DNA of 64,000 nt from Tubulanus polymorphus (Eukaryota > Nemertea > Palaeonemertea > Tubulaniformes > Tubulanidae), in NCBI RefSeq assembly GCF_964204645.1, contig NC_134031.1:4819001-4883000 (forward strand), read 5' to 3'. The position numbers and the translations under genes are program-made. A model generated the notes under the pieces. That model made no database searches, was not told the DNA's origin, and was given only the letters and a program-made list of their open reading frames with translations. Positions 43,801 through 56,300 of the stretch are shown one piece after another (position 1 is the first letter of the stretch; each line of letters opens with the position of its first letter).

Positions 43801-43952
43801 TACTGGTTTTACGAGGATAGGTTAATAAGCTTCATAGCGAGTATTTTTTAACATCCAGCCTTGCATGGAATCTAACCTGACACGAATTAAACGTTGTCCT
43901 TATATACTGGGGTAGACTGAGGAAGACTGAGGTAGACTTGCAGCGTCACACT
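37863..43952. other. Gene-free stretch with one strong hairpin
   Basis: No supported coding exon. Contents of note are the long perfect inverted repeat at 40766-40890, a 19-bp direct repeat GGGATTTGAGAACTTGATT at about 40666 and 40734, and a segment at about 38855-38930 with GC-rich text like the repeat tail at 12770. Confidence 0.45.
40766..40890. repeat. Perfect 29-bp inverted repeat with a 67-bp loop
   Basis: GATTAATTGAAGAAATCCCA (start of the left arm, 40766-40794) is mirrored exactly by the right arm ending TGGGATTTCTTCAATTAATC (40862-40890). The arms have no mismatch, which implies recent origin or selection. No terminal duplication was recognised, so the class is open: short MITE, snap-back insertion or hairpin RNA precursor. 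Confidence 0.85.
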
Positions 43953-44063
43953 GGACCCAGTTCCACAGTTCTGAGTTAAGATTTGACTCACGAGTTAACT
44001 CATCGAAAATGAACTGATTTTTAAACAGAGTTTACTCTAACTCTTTACTGTGGAACCGGATCC
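43953..44063 (+). mobile_element. 111-bp MITE with GGACCCAGTTCCACAGT ends
   Basis: The left end GGACCCAGTTCCACAGT faces ACTGTGGAACCGGATCC on the right, a 17-bp inverted repeat with about two mismatches. The interior holds mirrored GAGTTAACTC/GAGTTTACTC pieces. A degraded copy is at 31689-31800. Confidence 0.8.
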
Positions 44064-44200
44064 TACCTGACGATGATCTTTAGGGTGAGATCGAAACGTC
44101 GTGTCTTATTTATATTTTAGATTGAATAAATAAATTCTTGTTTTTAATTCTTTTAATCTGTAGATAGTGGGTTTTTATCTTATTATCGGATCCTACATAT
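44064..44200 (+). repeat. Sequence resembling the 3' tail of a retroelement
   Basis: CCTGACGATGATC, then GAGATCGAAACGTCGTG, AATAAATAAATTC and a T-rich tail. Similar CCTGACGATGG/CAAAACGTC phrases recur at about 44418 and 44569. The pattern 'CTGANGATG...GAAACGTC' is familiar from dispersed animal repeats; no reverse transcriptase is present here. Confidence 0.4.
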
Positions 44201-47200
44201 TTTCGTTGAGAAAATTGTGGCAATTTCTTCAACCAGGTATTTGTTATTTTTTAAATTCAGTTCATATAAGGGCATATTCACATATTTTTGATATAGTCTA
44301 TTTCTCATTCAATTCATGATTGAATGTTAATAATCTTCACGCATTATTTGAAAGTTTGAATATCTATTACTCAATTCTGAATTAACCTGTATTTGAGGGG
44401 ATGTTGAGAGGTTCTAGATACACCTGACGATGGACCAATAAAACTTTGACAGGTGGAATTTTATTCAGGTTTCATTCAACATCCACTAGCGATACCATCA
44501 TTTCTTTACTTGGGCAGGTTTTTTAAGAGTGCTCAAAGCCCTTATATTTATGATACGCACCTGAACCAGGTCAAAACGTCCGAGTGACTCAATAATCGCG
44601 AAAAAATGCTATAGCTATACCTTAGTATATTGTATTCGTCATAATTGTGTTGTGTTGGCAAATCGAGGGAACATAAAGTTCAATAGTTGAACTTGAAGCT
44701 CTCGTTGCCAGTGAATTTTTGAAATTTAGATTTTCGAGGACTCATCGAAGAATAGTCAATGTCACCCGGTCATATCAACTATAGCATACCCTAGTTCTGG
44801 CTTGGAAGATGGGCAATAGATGATGTCCAACTGAAAGCAACATTTTTACCTTCCATTTTTTTCTTAAATTTGAAGTATTCGTGATGGTGTATAGTAATGT
44901 GTGTCAAGAATCTTCGAATGTTGAGCCAGAGAAAAAGTCCATAGTCAACGTATAAAATGACACGCCATAAGACCACTTGAATTTGTCACAAGTTTTGTTA
45001 TTGTGATATAGATATAAAAGTGAAATAACAAGGTTTCTGTGACATAAACATCACTCTCTCTGTTACCCTTCGCTTGCGTGAAGTTCTTCCGGGACGTTTA
45101 TAGTCTGGGGTAAGTTAATCATTCAATCTTACCTTCTTTCCTAATTATGAAAAAAATCTCTTCCGGTATTCGAGTCCCTGTTTCCGCTACGTCAGTATCA
45201 AGTATAGTGTTGTATTCTATTCTTTCCCTCGCATTTCTTGGAGGACACATGTGAAGCCCCTAAAGTTTTCCTTTAGATCGAGTAGCGCTTCATTTAGAAT
45301 GTTTGAACTTTAGAATGTATTCAGTTCGCTGTCGAAGCGGTTGTTGGGCATAATTTCAATTAATACCAAAATATCGTGCCACGAGTTTCAGACCAGGTAT
45401 TTTGAACTTTAAAATCATTCTGCAAAACCGGTCCCGCAAGACCTCTAGATTATTTAGTTTTAGATATTCGTTAGGTCCATGCTCGTGAAGGAGGCTATGA
45501 GTTTGTGTTAGTATGCAAAATGAGATCTATTAGGTCGACCGCTACTTGTAATTACACTAACTGATTATAAACATAAGATAATAAAATATTTCGTCGAATT
45601 TCCAAACACATTGGAAAGTGCAGGAGGAAGTCGGGTACATCCTCCGATATCACAGTGTGCACGGCTTACAATCGAGAATTGATATTTCATTCAATTTCTC
45701 CGGCTACACAAAACTCCCCTCGATTGTTCAAGATGAACGGATCCGAAGTCTAGGACTAATTTATTCGAACTCGCATACCTAATTTGAACTTCCTACGTCG
45801 TAATTAACTCAGGTCTCAAGGTTAATCGACTACACTAAAAATCCCCGGGGAATTAAATCACCATCTCAGACATCTTATTACTCGCTAATTTATAACAATT
45901 AACTCACTTTTGAATCCGTGATTCGCACCTTTAAAATACATGATGATAACCTTGAGAATTGGGCCCGAGTCAATGTCGCAAGCGAATCCAGGCTGAAGGG
46001 TATCATCAGCTACCATACGAAGGCCAATATACCATATAAATTGTATGAAAGAAATAAGACAATCTTATTGCTCTCCTCTATTTCCATAGTATGTTACGAT
46101 GGCTGATTCGGGCCACGTAAAAACAAAAAGAAATTCCAGGTGCAATACTACACTACGCTTTTGATTTTTGTGAGATTTCCCTCGCATAGGGTTGCTTGGT
46201 TTGGTCGAACTAAAGTATAGATACTAAGTGTAAAAAAAGCTCTCTTTACTACTTACTAAATGGTCTTTTAAAATTCGTCATTTCTTTGAGAACGGTGGTC
46301 GGTATTCCAATGCTTATACCTAACACTACAGGGTTTGAGTACAAAACTGGCAAAATTGTGTACTACGTATGGTATACTTATAAAGAAATCTAATTCGTAC
46401 GTATTCTACCTGATGAGATTTTCTTCCTGTCATGGAATGCAATCCAAATTTCACACCGAGCATAATTAATAAGCCATGCGAATTTGTTGCAAACATTTCG
46501 AGCTCAATTGATGTGTGTATTGTTGCAGAAGTTGTTGAACACGAGGACAAGTCGATTGAATGAAAATAACCCGGCTCCTCGCGTATCTAAATCTTATGAT
46601 TGATTTCTGACTGTAAGATTCGACCTCCGGGCTTTAATTCCTCATTAATGACTATTATGCAAACATAAAGGCCTTCTTCAACATTCTCGAGTTCCTTCTT
46701 CCTGTTTTGAAGTGGCGTGGACGAAACTCTGAACTTCTGCTAGGCTAATTCTTCTTTAAGTAATCATATTCGAGGATGATAATAATATGAAGAAACGTCA
46801 GATCGACTAAAACAATACAATTTCCAAAGTTTTGTTATTTATATATAAGTTGATGTCATTGCCTTATCCGCTTATCCGGGAGGTAGGTGACATAATATGG
46901 ACATAATGACATAATATGACTAGACGCGCTAGATAAGATAAGATGCTTTAGCAAGATCATTTGATTACTCTTCGACCACTTCCGTGGTATGTGAAGGGAA
47001 AATATTTTCTTTTTGAATATAAAAATTACCAGAGGAGACCAGAGAAAGGAGAAAAATACGCGAATTCAGATTTTCAATCATTTCGCGCCATTCTTTGACA
47101 CTGCGCCATCTTCTGGTAAATTTAAAAACTAAGTGTCATGAGCCGAGTGTGCTGCCATCTAACAATAGCAGACCGAACTAATATAATCAAAACGCGAATG

Positions 47201-50200
47201 TCGTATAATTTTATCTGGTGATTACAAGATTACAAGATTCTACCCAGATTTCTCCTTCAGTTTTTAAGTGCACCCGACCCCACTTTCATAGCGCTACATG
47301 ATTCCGTGATCAAGCGATCATTTTCAATTAAATAAAAGCAACATATAGAAAGACTGTCAGTTTTTATTCTTCAATATGTCAGAATTTTCTTTTAAGTTTT
47401 CACGATATTAATTTGGTAATCCTTAGATACAAACCTGTCTAGATACACACAATAATAAAAGTATGTTTGCTCATGAGATCGTTATAAGCTGTTCCTAAAT
47501 ATTCCATCTCATTTTAATCTTGACGAACACTCGACATTATAGTTTATGTCTATATGACCAGCATGTGATTCTGAATATTGGCAAAGATTAGGAAGATTGA
47601 CTTCGCGTTGTTGCTATCAGCATCAATATTGATGAATCCATCCCTTTCGTATATACGCTGTCCTTCCGCTATTAATTGAAGACCTCCCGCTGAAAGAAGA
47701 TATGAAAATATTTTTTATGTCAATACCGATAGAATCCCTGTGGATTTTTGATCTATTCAGGGATCTTTGTAATACGGTTATAATTGATGCATCATTATTT
47801 TGTGAAATATCATTTGTGGAATACCCTTGACCTGCATTATTTTCGGATCATCCAAGGGAACTTAGAACTAAAAGTGGCCTCAGAAGATCTCTGCCATTTT
47901 GAAAAATAGTCTAATTAGTCATTGAGAAACGAATATTTCCTTTCAATATGTTACAAATGTTCGAAATACCAGCTGCGCGCAAGTCACACTAATATGCAAG
48001 CATGAGCCCTTGTTTAGAGGTTTAGAAGAATTGATCTTGTGTTACATTGATTTGATTTCATAAAGTTAAATAATCTATTCGCCAGATCGATCGCCTGATC
48101 GAAAACTCACTCAATCGTCAATTCTAACATGTTAACATTCTCCGAAGATATTGACTAAAAATGTATGAAACATATACAACATTATTTTGAGGGCCATTTG
48201 TGGCATAGCTGACCACAAGTGGGGCAAAAAATCTGCACTGCCTGATCTGTGTTTTCCGGTTTCTTCTGGTGATAAAAAGAATGAGATTTCTCAGAATGAG
48301 TCGACGGGGCTAGACCGGGCATTGTGAGGTGTTCTAGATATCATTTAGCCGTCAAATGAATGTACCGGTACGTAATAGTTCATTTTTATGAATGATGGGT
48401 TTCCATTCAGACGCAGAAGATTGCACTTAGACTTTTTGAGAATCATTCGAAAATGTATTCGATGCGCTACAGAACAGGGGGTGTACACTATCGGTAGGAG
48501 ATCGTTACTATTACTAGGGTTACCTATTCAAGCAGTGATCATTAAGGGTTGTACCCGGGAATATGCTGATCTTACACTCTAAAGACATTTGACAAAATCC
48601 ATCGTAAAACTTCAAAATGTTTGGGCACTTATTTTAGAAACATCATTGAATATAGAAGTAAGTGTATATTGAAAATTAACCCTGAGGATGAAAGCAGCAT
48701 TCTTGCCTACCATCTTGAGATCATCACTTGGTTTGGGAATTCGGGATAAATTTAGGCACAAATTAATTATCGCCAAAGGCCGAACTCGAGTACTTGTTGT
48801 TTCCGTAAATACGAATGATTTTATTCCGACCTTTGGGAAAGTCTTCAAGATTGAAATATCGGGGGCTTCCTCCTTAAGACCCCCTTTAAGATGGGATTAC
48901 GCACAGATGACACATGGCAGGTGAATTCGAATAACCTGTTCATCATTACTTCCCTCCGTTGTCAATCACAATGTAATAAGACAGGTACTTATTACCAACG
49001 TGAATGTAAGTTTGAGGCTGGCGGATTGATTTCAATTGTCTCATTCAAGATACAATATTGCACATCAATCGTTTCTAGTCGCTCCCGTGTAATCTGCTAA
49101 ACCGCGTGATCGAATTGTTTTGTGAGGCAGAAAATTCAATTATTGCATCTCAAATCGAACAAAGTTAGAAAGTGAACATCCTCTTAATTGAACATCGTGC
49201 TACTAGGCAGATTTTAGAAATTAATCTTTCGACCGAGAATGGATGGAACCGAGAAATTCAAAAATTGAACCAATCGTTTCATAGGTGAATGTGGAGTCAA
49301 AAATACAGTGTAAATACGATACTTATATTTCATATATGTTTAGATGTGACAGATATGCCGGTTATGATAATAGTAATATATAATTTTCAAATCTCAGAGA
49401 AAATCTTTGAGACAGTTTAGAAGGATTTGTAGGAAGATCTGGGATGCTATGGAGCATATACGTATAACGGAAGAGTTTATCTTTGTCATTTTGAAGGACA
49501 TTGACCTTTTAGATACTCTTATACTCTGTCCGGGTATAGATGGTCATGGTGGTCTTGACCCTTGGCCCTTGATGATAAATTAGGGATAGTGGGACCTGTC
49601 CAACGAATCATTGGGTCACAATAAGAAATGACATACTTCTTCCGTGTCATAAAAAGTAGCGGTCAAACAGGTGAATACATGGGACAAATCTTCATGGATT
49701 AGTGACCAGTTTAAAAAATACAAATAAACGACATTAGAGTAGCATACTATAGCGGTATCTTTCTGTCTCGAAAATTTGGTTTAAGTAGTAGGATTAAAGA
49801 ATCTTATTTAAACCCATTTGCATGAGTTCCAAATATCTATCAATCCTTCAAGTAATGGATGAAATGGTGATGGCGATAACGGTTGTGTATATTTTAATGA
49901 AATTACATTGAAAAGTGTCACTAAATTTTCAAAATATTGGCTTTTTGCACCTAAAGTTCTGCTCATTGGGACCTTGCTTTCAAAATCTGAAAGATGTTGA
50001 ATAGCATTTCAGTTAATTATGCCCAGCAGCAAAGCGTAATCATTGAATGAAAATTCAGTGTCTTGGAAATTGACATAATCAGGAATTAGAGAGAGTGGTC
50101 AATTGAGCTGTTTACACTTCGTTTATAAGTGTCCGTCTTCATAATTGGTGATGCAACATTTTTGAAAAGCAAATCTTTGACGAATTCCAAGGTGAAATCC

Positions 50201-53200
50201 TGATTTCGATTTTGCGTTAGCGTTGATAGTAGAGGGATGGGTTTTATCAGTCTTATCAAGTGTCGTCCCGTCGGTGTATTCAAGAATCCACTTCAGACTG
50301 AATATAGAATTTGTCTGAGATAAGTTAATCAGGGCGAACTGATAGATTTTCGTATTAAAATGTAGAGTATCTCATTTTCGATAGTACCTTATCTCTGCAG
50401 GAAGGAAATGGGCATTTGGAGTAAAATTCATGAATGTGGATGCCGAGTCCGCAGAGAGAAATTTAAGTTTTGATTTTAGAGAAAATCCATACTCTACATA
50501 TAATTTCTGACATTTTATTGGAAGCCGGTGGTTCATTCATTCACCAGACTCGTTCATTCATAAACTGGGCGGTCTAGATTTATGAATGACTTATCTGTCT
50601 CTCTGCCCGTTGAAGAAACAGGTGAATAGAGCCGTCCTATTCTTCGGCGCATCAGAGATGGAGGCTCTCACCCGGCAACAAGAGCAGGTACTATTGTTCC
50701 CGGGCTTCTACTCCGGCGAAGTCTCCGCACCTTGTTAACTGATTTGTCCGTCACGGTGAACACTGTGGCTTCTTAACTCGATTATCCAAGTCGATGGACG
50801 ACGAAGAAAACTGATTTGTTGATTTCTAATGAGACTATATTGCATAATACGGCTATTGTGGAAGTATATTAGACGAACAGTGCAAATATTTTCGAGCAAT
50901 TACATCGCAGATATTGTCAAGTGAGCAATTGCGAATGTGGATTCCGATTGGATTCTAATTGGGGAACTTTATGTGAAATTAGTTCCAATAAACAAGACAC
51001 CTGTACATCATAGCTGAAAGCTATTTGGATATGAAATCATGTGATCTCTTATAATTAGTTATGGACACTTAGAAACAAGATGTTATTATTGCTCGAAAAT
51101 GATCTTCTGACACATTTGTATCGAGTTATTGCTTGGACATGGCTGTGGTTCTAGAATAACACTATAACCGAGGTAAGCGTCTGTCTTACAAATCAGTTTC
51201 GCAGTATTTTAGACATTTTTGAAAACCTAGTTAGCGAAATTTTTGTTCATTCTTAGATTTTTTTAAATTTTTGAAACATTTTAATTCATCACTTGAAAAT
51301 GCAAAATCTTTTTCTAAAGAATTATCGTAGTTTCCTGTAATTTTAAATAAGAATCTAGACAAATGAAACAAAAGTACAGGTAACCAAAGATTAAGCTTCC
51401 GCACCAAGGCTTACCGATGACAAGGGTATTGGTTTACATTCATATCGGTATTCTTATTTATTTGTGTGCAGTCAGCCGGAGCAGGGGAGGTGTTTGCAGT
51501 TACAGCACTATCTCAGTAACAACGCTTCTGATGTTGTCTTTGATATCTTGTCATAACAATGTCCTATACAGGCTGCGAGTAATAGCCGAAGAGCCGAAAC
51601 TTGAAATTTACACCGGGCTTTGAGAGAACGATTAAGAAATGTTGCTTACGAACCGAATTGAAGGAACTGAAACTGGCTTGATATGATATTTCTTTGATAA
51701 GAAAACAAGAAGCATGTCGCTCTTTAGTTCTAACTTAGTCCTAAAACAGTTCGAATTTGAGTGCAGTTTAGCGATTTGGAATTATTCATATATTTATCTC
51801 TATAACTCACCCCGTGTCCAGAATGATTCCTCTGAAAGTCTAGGTGATTTTAGGAAGTGTAACACACTGAAAAGCCATTCTGTCCTGATGATACATAAGT
51901 ACTTACATTGAATGAATTTCTCGAAGAAAAATCGGTAATATCTTGTACAAATTTTTTCATGGGAGTTAAGATGATGAACATCTTTAGTTTATCTTGAGAA
52001 TATTATTCCACATGGGAACAAGGGCAGCCTGGGCAGGTGGATGAAGGTGCAAGCGAGACCATGCATGTGCATGCTTCTATACTCAAAACAGATTAATCCG
52101 GTGGATTCAATGGAAAACTAATGATCGAAACCATCTTCCACTTGTTTGTAAAATCACCACAAGTACATGATCACCCATTGCCAGATTGATGTTTAAATCA
52201 GCTGGATTGCATAGTGTTCATCGAACAATACAGGCATATTAACAATATTTTTAATTTTCATCGAAAATTACACCGAAAGATCCAAAGAATTGTACGAAAA
52301 ATACAATGAAAGAGATTCTTTATATGAATCAAATAAAAAACTAGACTTTTTTATGGTAGTGTATTTATCCTATGATATGTTGATGGTGTGACCTAATATA
52401 CCTCGACATATGGGGGATTGGTCTTTACCTGTATTTTTATCATTTTTGCATGGAACCTATACATTATCATTCTACCTGATATAATAGACCTCTTTTTTTG
52501 TACGTCGGAAATGCCGCCGTTTTTTACGTGTATAAAAGGATGTCATTATTCTATAGTCGATCAACCTGTTGCATTATATGATATTGAAGTTGATTGTACT
52601 CGACTGAGATGCTGTCTTAAATTGGTTTTGTCGAGCAGTTCGGCTCGTCGTCGGAGCCTGGATGCTGTGCGTGACCTGCGTATCTTTTATAATCTTTTTA
52701 TTTACCACCTGTTTCGGTTTTATTTTCAAAGATGAATTCATCATCTTCTCGGTGATCCCGTCCGATCTCCCGTATCGAGCGAAGAGGCGGGAGTACAATA
52801 TATTTAATAGCGGGCTGTCTCGGGGGGCATTGAAATGAATTGAATCGCAGGTTGATCCGATGAAAAGAAGTAGCGGAATTCTCATCGTGTAAACCACCTG
52901 TTCTGGGAGAATATATTATGTGTATTTTTTGAAATGAAGATACGGTCTCTCGATGCATCCAGGGTCGAGCAATCATAGAGAGACACAATTTAGTCACTAA
53001 ATCAGAATCATGTCAGTGCGAAGGCGTTGCCTATGGTGACATCCTAAAAGGGTAATATCTTCGACTAATTCAGATGATTACTCCAAGATAATACGAACTG
53101 ATATTTCAATACCATCTCCCTTAGTTATCACCTGCTATCTGACTGGATGGCTTTGGTAGGGATTATCTCTGCTCTTGGGATGGGTGTATTCTGGCCAATG

Positions 53201-53300
53201 TTTGAACAGGCTTTAGAAATTCTTTTGACAAGATTCATAAATCTGTGTCTTATGTTATCTTATCTTAGAGCTAGATTATAAGCGCTGTGTATATTAAAAA
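44200..53300. other. Gene-free stretch
   Basis: No recognisable coding exon on either strand. A slightly GC-richer patch lies at about 50610-50780 (see findings), and short tandem duplications occur, for example GACATAATATG repeated at about 46890-46920. Confidence 0.45.
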
Positions 53301-56300
53301 CAAAGTTGATTGCCATTTGATCACAGTTGTACGAGCAAAATGTAGACACGAACAATGCCCGAAAACTGATTAAATCATGGAAGACGATGGATTCCATGGC
53401 AAAAACAGAGGTACGGAATTAAGTTATTTTGATAGTTGGTCGATGTGCTTGGTAACCGTCGAATTTGATATTATAATAATAAAATGATTAGTGATTAAAC
53501 AGATAGTTGATCATTTTGGTGGCCATATGGCAACTAGCAGTTATCTAGCTGTCTACCTGTTAGTAACAGACAGTTAGAAGCCCGCAAATTACCCTCAATT
53601 TTTACACCCTCCATTCATAACTAATTATACGGCTCATTACATTCATAAATATTCCCCTTTGTCTAAGGCAATTACGCCTTTATTCCCTCGTTTAAACTAG
53701 GACAGTTTACTACCGTAGACGGTGCCACTTCATTGGTATAAGTGCGAGGTTGCCTGCTGTTCCGATGATTTCGGTGATTAGAAAATAGATGCCAAATAAT
53801 TTGGGAACCGGTGAAAAGTATTATAATATAAGTAAGCATATGTCGAGGTCAAAACCACTGCTACTGTGGATACTGTAGGTCAGTTGAAGTTCGAATCAAC
53901 ACGTGGCTGATCTAGTCGTATATACGTGCGTTCCATCAGTGGATGCAGGTCACGCTTTTCTTGGATATTCTTGCGATGATTTTCAACATTGAAGTATTGA
54001 GGTGAGGCTTTTTTGTGTAATCATATCACCATGAAGGCAGGGATTTTTGTTTCTTTACAATTGTTTCTAAGTGGTTGGACACATTATGTGTACCGGACCA
54101 GGCTCGTATCAAGAGTTGTCAGGTTGTAGGTCTAGCCCTAGGTACTGTAAAAACGAGTATCTGTTTGCAAAAATGAAATGGTTTGTCCAGTACTATTTGG
54201 ATCTGACACTTGTATTCAGCACCTTAATGTAATCATTGTCTTAAGAAAAGCATTTGAAATCTTAAGAGTATGTCACTCATATTATTAGGTCAAAGTTAGA
54301 TTAGGGCAATCGAACAGTTATATCGTTGTGCATAAAATGGTGCTGGATGTTTATTTTCATCAGCAAATAACTCAGATTGACATGATCGCAAATTCAAAGT
54401 CTCTTCCAAGTACTCAATAGTTCTTGGATAGTTCTTCGTTTTTCCATTGAAACGTATATTTCAAAAATAGTCATTCATTGTTTCAAAGTCATGTTTTCTA
54501 GTCAGCTGTCACTTCATATTCCACCATAGACAGTTGGCCTATAAAAAATCGCAGACGTGCCATAAAAACTCCCAAGCTTTTTTAATGAACCTGGCGTTTT
54601 ATAATACCCCTTTTGTGATCAGATTCACGAATACAAGACTACATATATTGCAGGTTTGTGGGGATTCAAAAGGGAAGTTTCAGTTCGATTGACAGGAAAC
54701 TGGTATAATAATTATTGCATGGTTGGATTGAGCTAATTGCTATGTATTGAACAAACAATAAATGGCAAGTTGAAATCTGTGAAATGTTCTAAATCCTTGA
54801 TTCAATCAAATTTTCACGAATGTAATCCCTAAATTGCATGTTTTAAGGTATCAGTTCACAGATTTTAGATCAAATTATCGAATAATTTGTAAGTTTGAAA
54901 TAACCTGCGTAGATAGCATATATGATAATACAATGCTTCTTTCATTTGACCTCTGATTGCTTTCTGAGGCCTTTACACAAATCTACATTGCGAATGCAAC
55001 TTAGTAAATAGGTTTCATAAATGATACAATCCCTCCTTTGTTTCTGAAAAATCCCTCGAACTTCTAATTCAGTTAAATCATATTCAATTTTAAGTTCGGA
55101 TTTCAATTTCCCATCGAAAATTTAAACCATCTCAGAAGTGGAGATGTTATATCACTACACCATCTTGAGTAGCCCATTAAGATTTAGTGTTCACAGTTCG
55201 AGTGTTATTCTTCACAAATTATGGGCAGGTGAATTGTGGAAACTTCATGAACGATATGCTTACATGGGAAGGGCTTCTGTGTTTTTAGTGAAAGAATTAT
55301 TATTATGATTGTCAAGTCCATGAGTTTATACAGAGACTGATGCTTCTGCAGATAAGGCAATAATTTCAATAATATCCTAAGGCAGTTTACATATGCAACC
55401 CGCAGTTGCTAGCATCATTTTCACCTATATATGGAAAGATGATGCTCAAGTGGGGTAATCATATTTTTATGATAAGGTCGAACAGGTATAACTTGCCACT
55501 GAGGTGAATGAGTATGTCCTGTGGCATGGTTGTACTGTTGCAAAATTGGATCTTATAATATTTTCTGTTATATTTATTAATATCTCTTGAAGAAAAAAAA
55601 AGCTATACTTTTTTCAGTCGAATGGTATGATATAAGCTTTCAATTATGTACAGTAAATGAAAATGAGCTCAATTGGTAGAGTTATTAAGTTTTATTCCAT
55701 TTTCTACATATTCCAAATTAGGACGTTTATATCAACCTGGGGAATTTCATGAGTTAAATCCTGACATGACAGATCTTTCTAGAAATCTAGCAAATGATCG
55801 CTCGACATGATAACAAACCGCAAACATATTCTCACGGGATTGAGTAGGGGATTGAGTAGGGGATCCACGGAGATTATCTAGATTGTTACCTACTTCAGTT
55901 GGTTGAATAATCTGGTTTATAAATTACTCCACACTTTGAAGAGGCTCAGTGTTATCCATCTCATCTGCCAGCAGGTTCTGCCCCTCTGATCTCGAGTCTT
56001 TTGTGCGAATTAGTTCAGTTATCCAATTACGCTATTCAAAGCTATTCTACTAAGTTTTAATTTGTTAAAATAGATTTTGAATCGAGTGGTGTAAAGTTTT
56101 TTGCCCCCCTGACCAGGCTAACGATTCATCGAGCTTGTGGCCTCTTTTATTTGTTACCTAACTGTTGATAGTATCTTACAAACAGCCCCACCCATCTTTT
56201 TCCTGAATGACCAGCTAAGCTCCTTCTAGTCAGGAGCAAGTTGCTGTGGAAACTTTGAGCTATGAGTTCACGTTTTCAGTTATTTACTCAAAAGATAATT

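Noticed and set aside
44791-44976. Minus-strand frame with a stretch (KMEGKNVAF) resembling one at 48612-48848 (KMVGKNAAF)
   Set aside because: The shared stretch is only about nine codons and flanks do not align, so chance similarity is likely.
52418-52897. Overlapping frames on both strands of about 105 codons
   Set aside because: Mutually overlapping shadows in a slightly GC-richer patch; neither shows a domain or exon borders.
53880-53910. GTTCGAATC resembling a tRNA B box
   Set aside because: No matching A box or cloverleaf arms around it.
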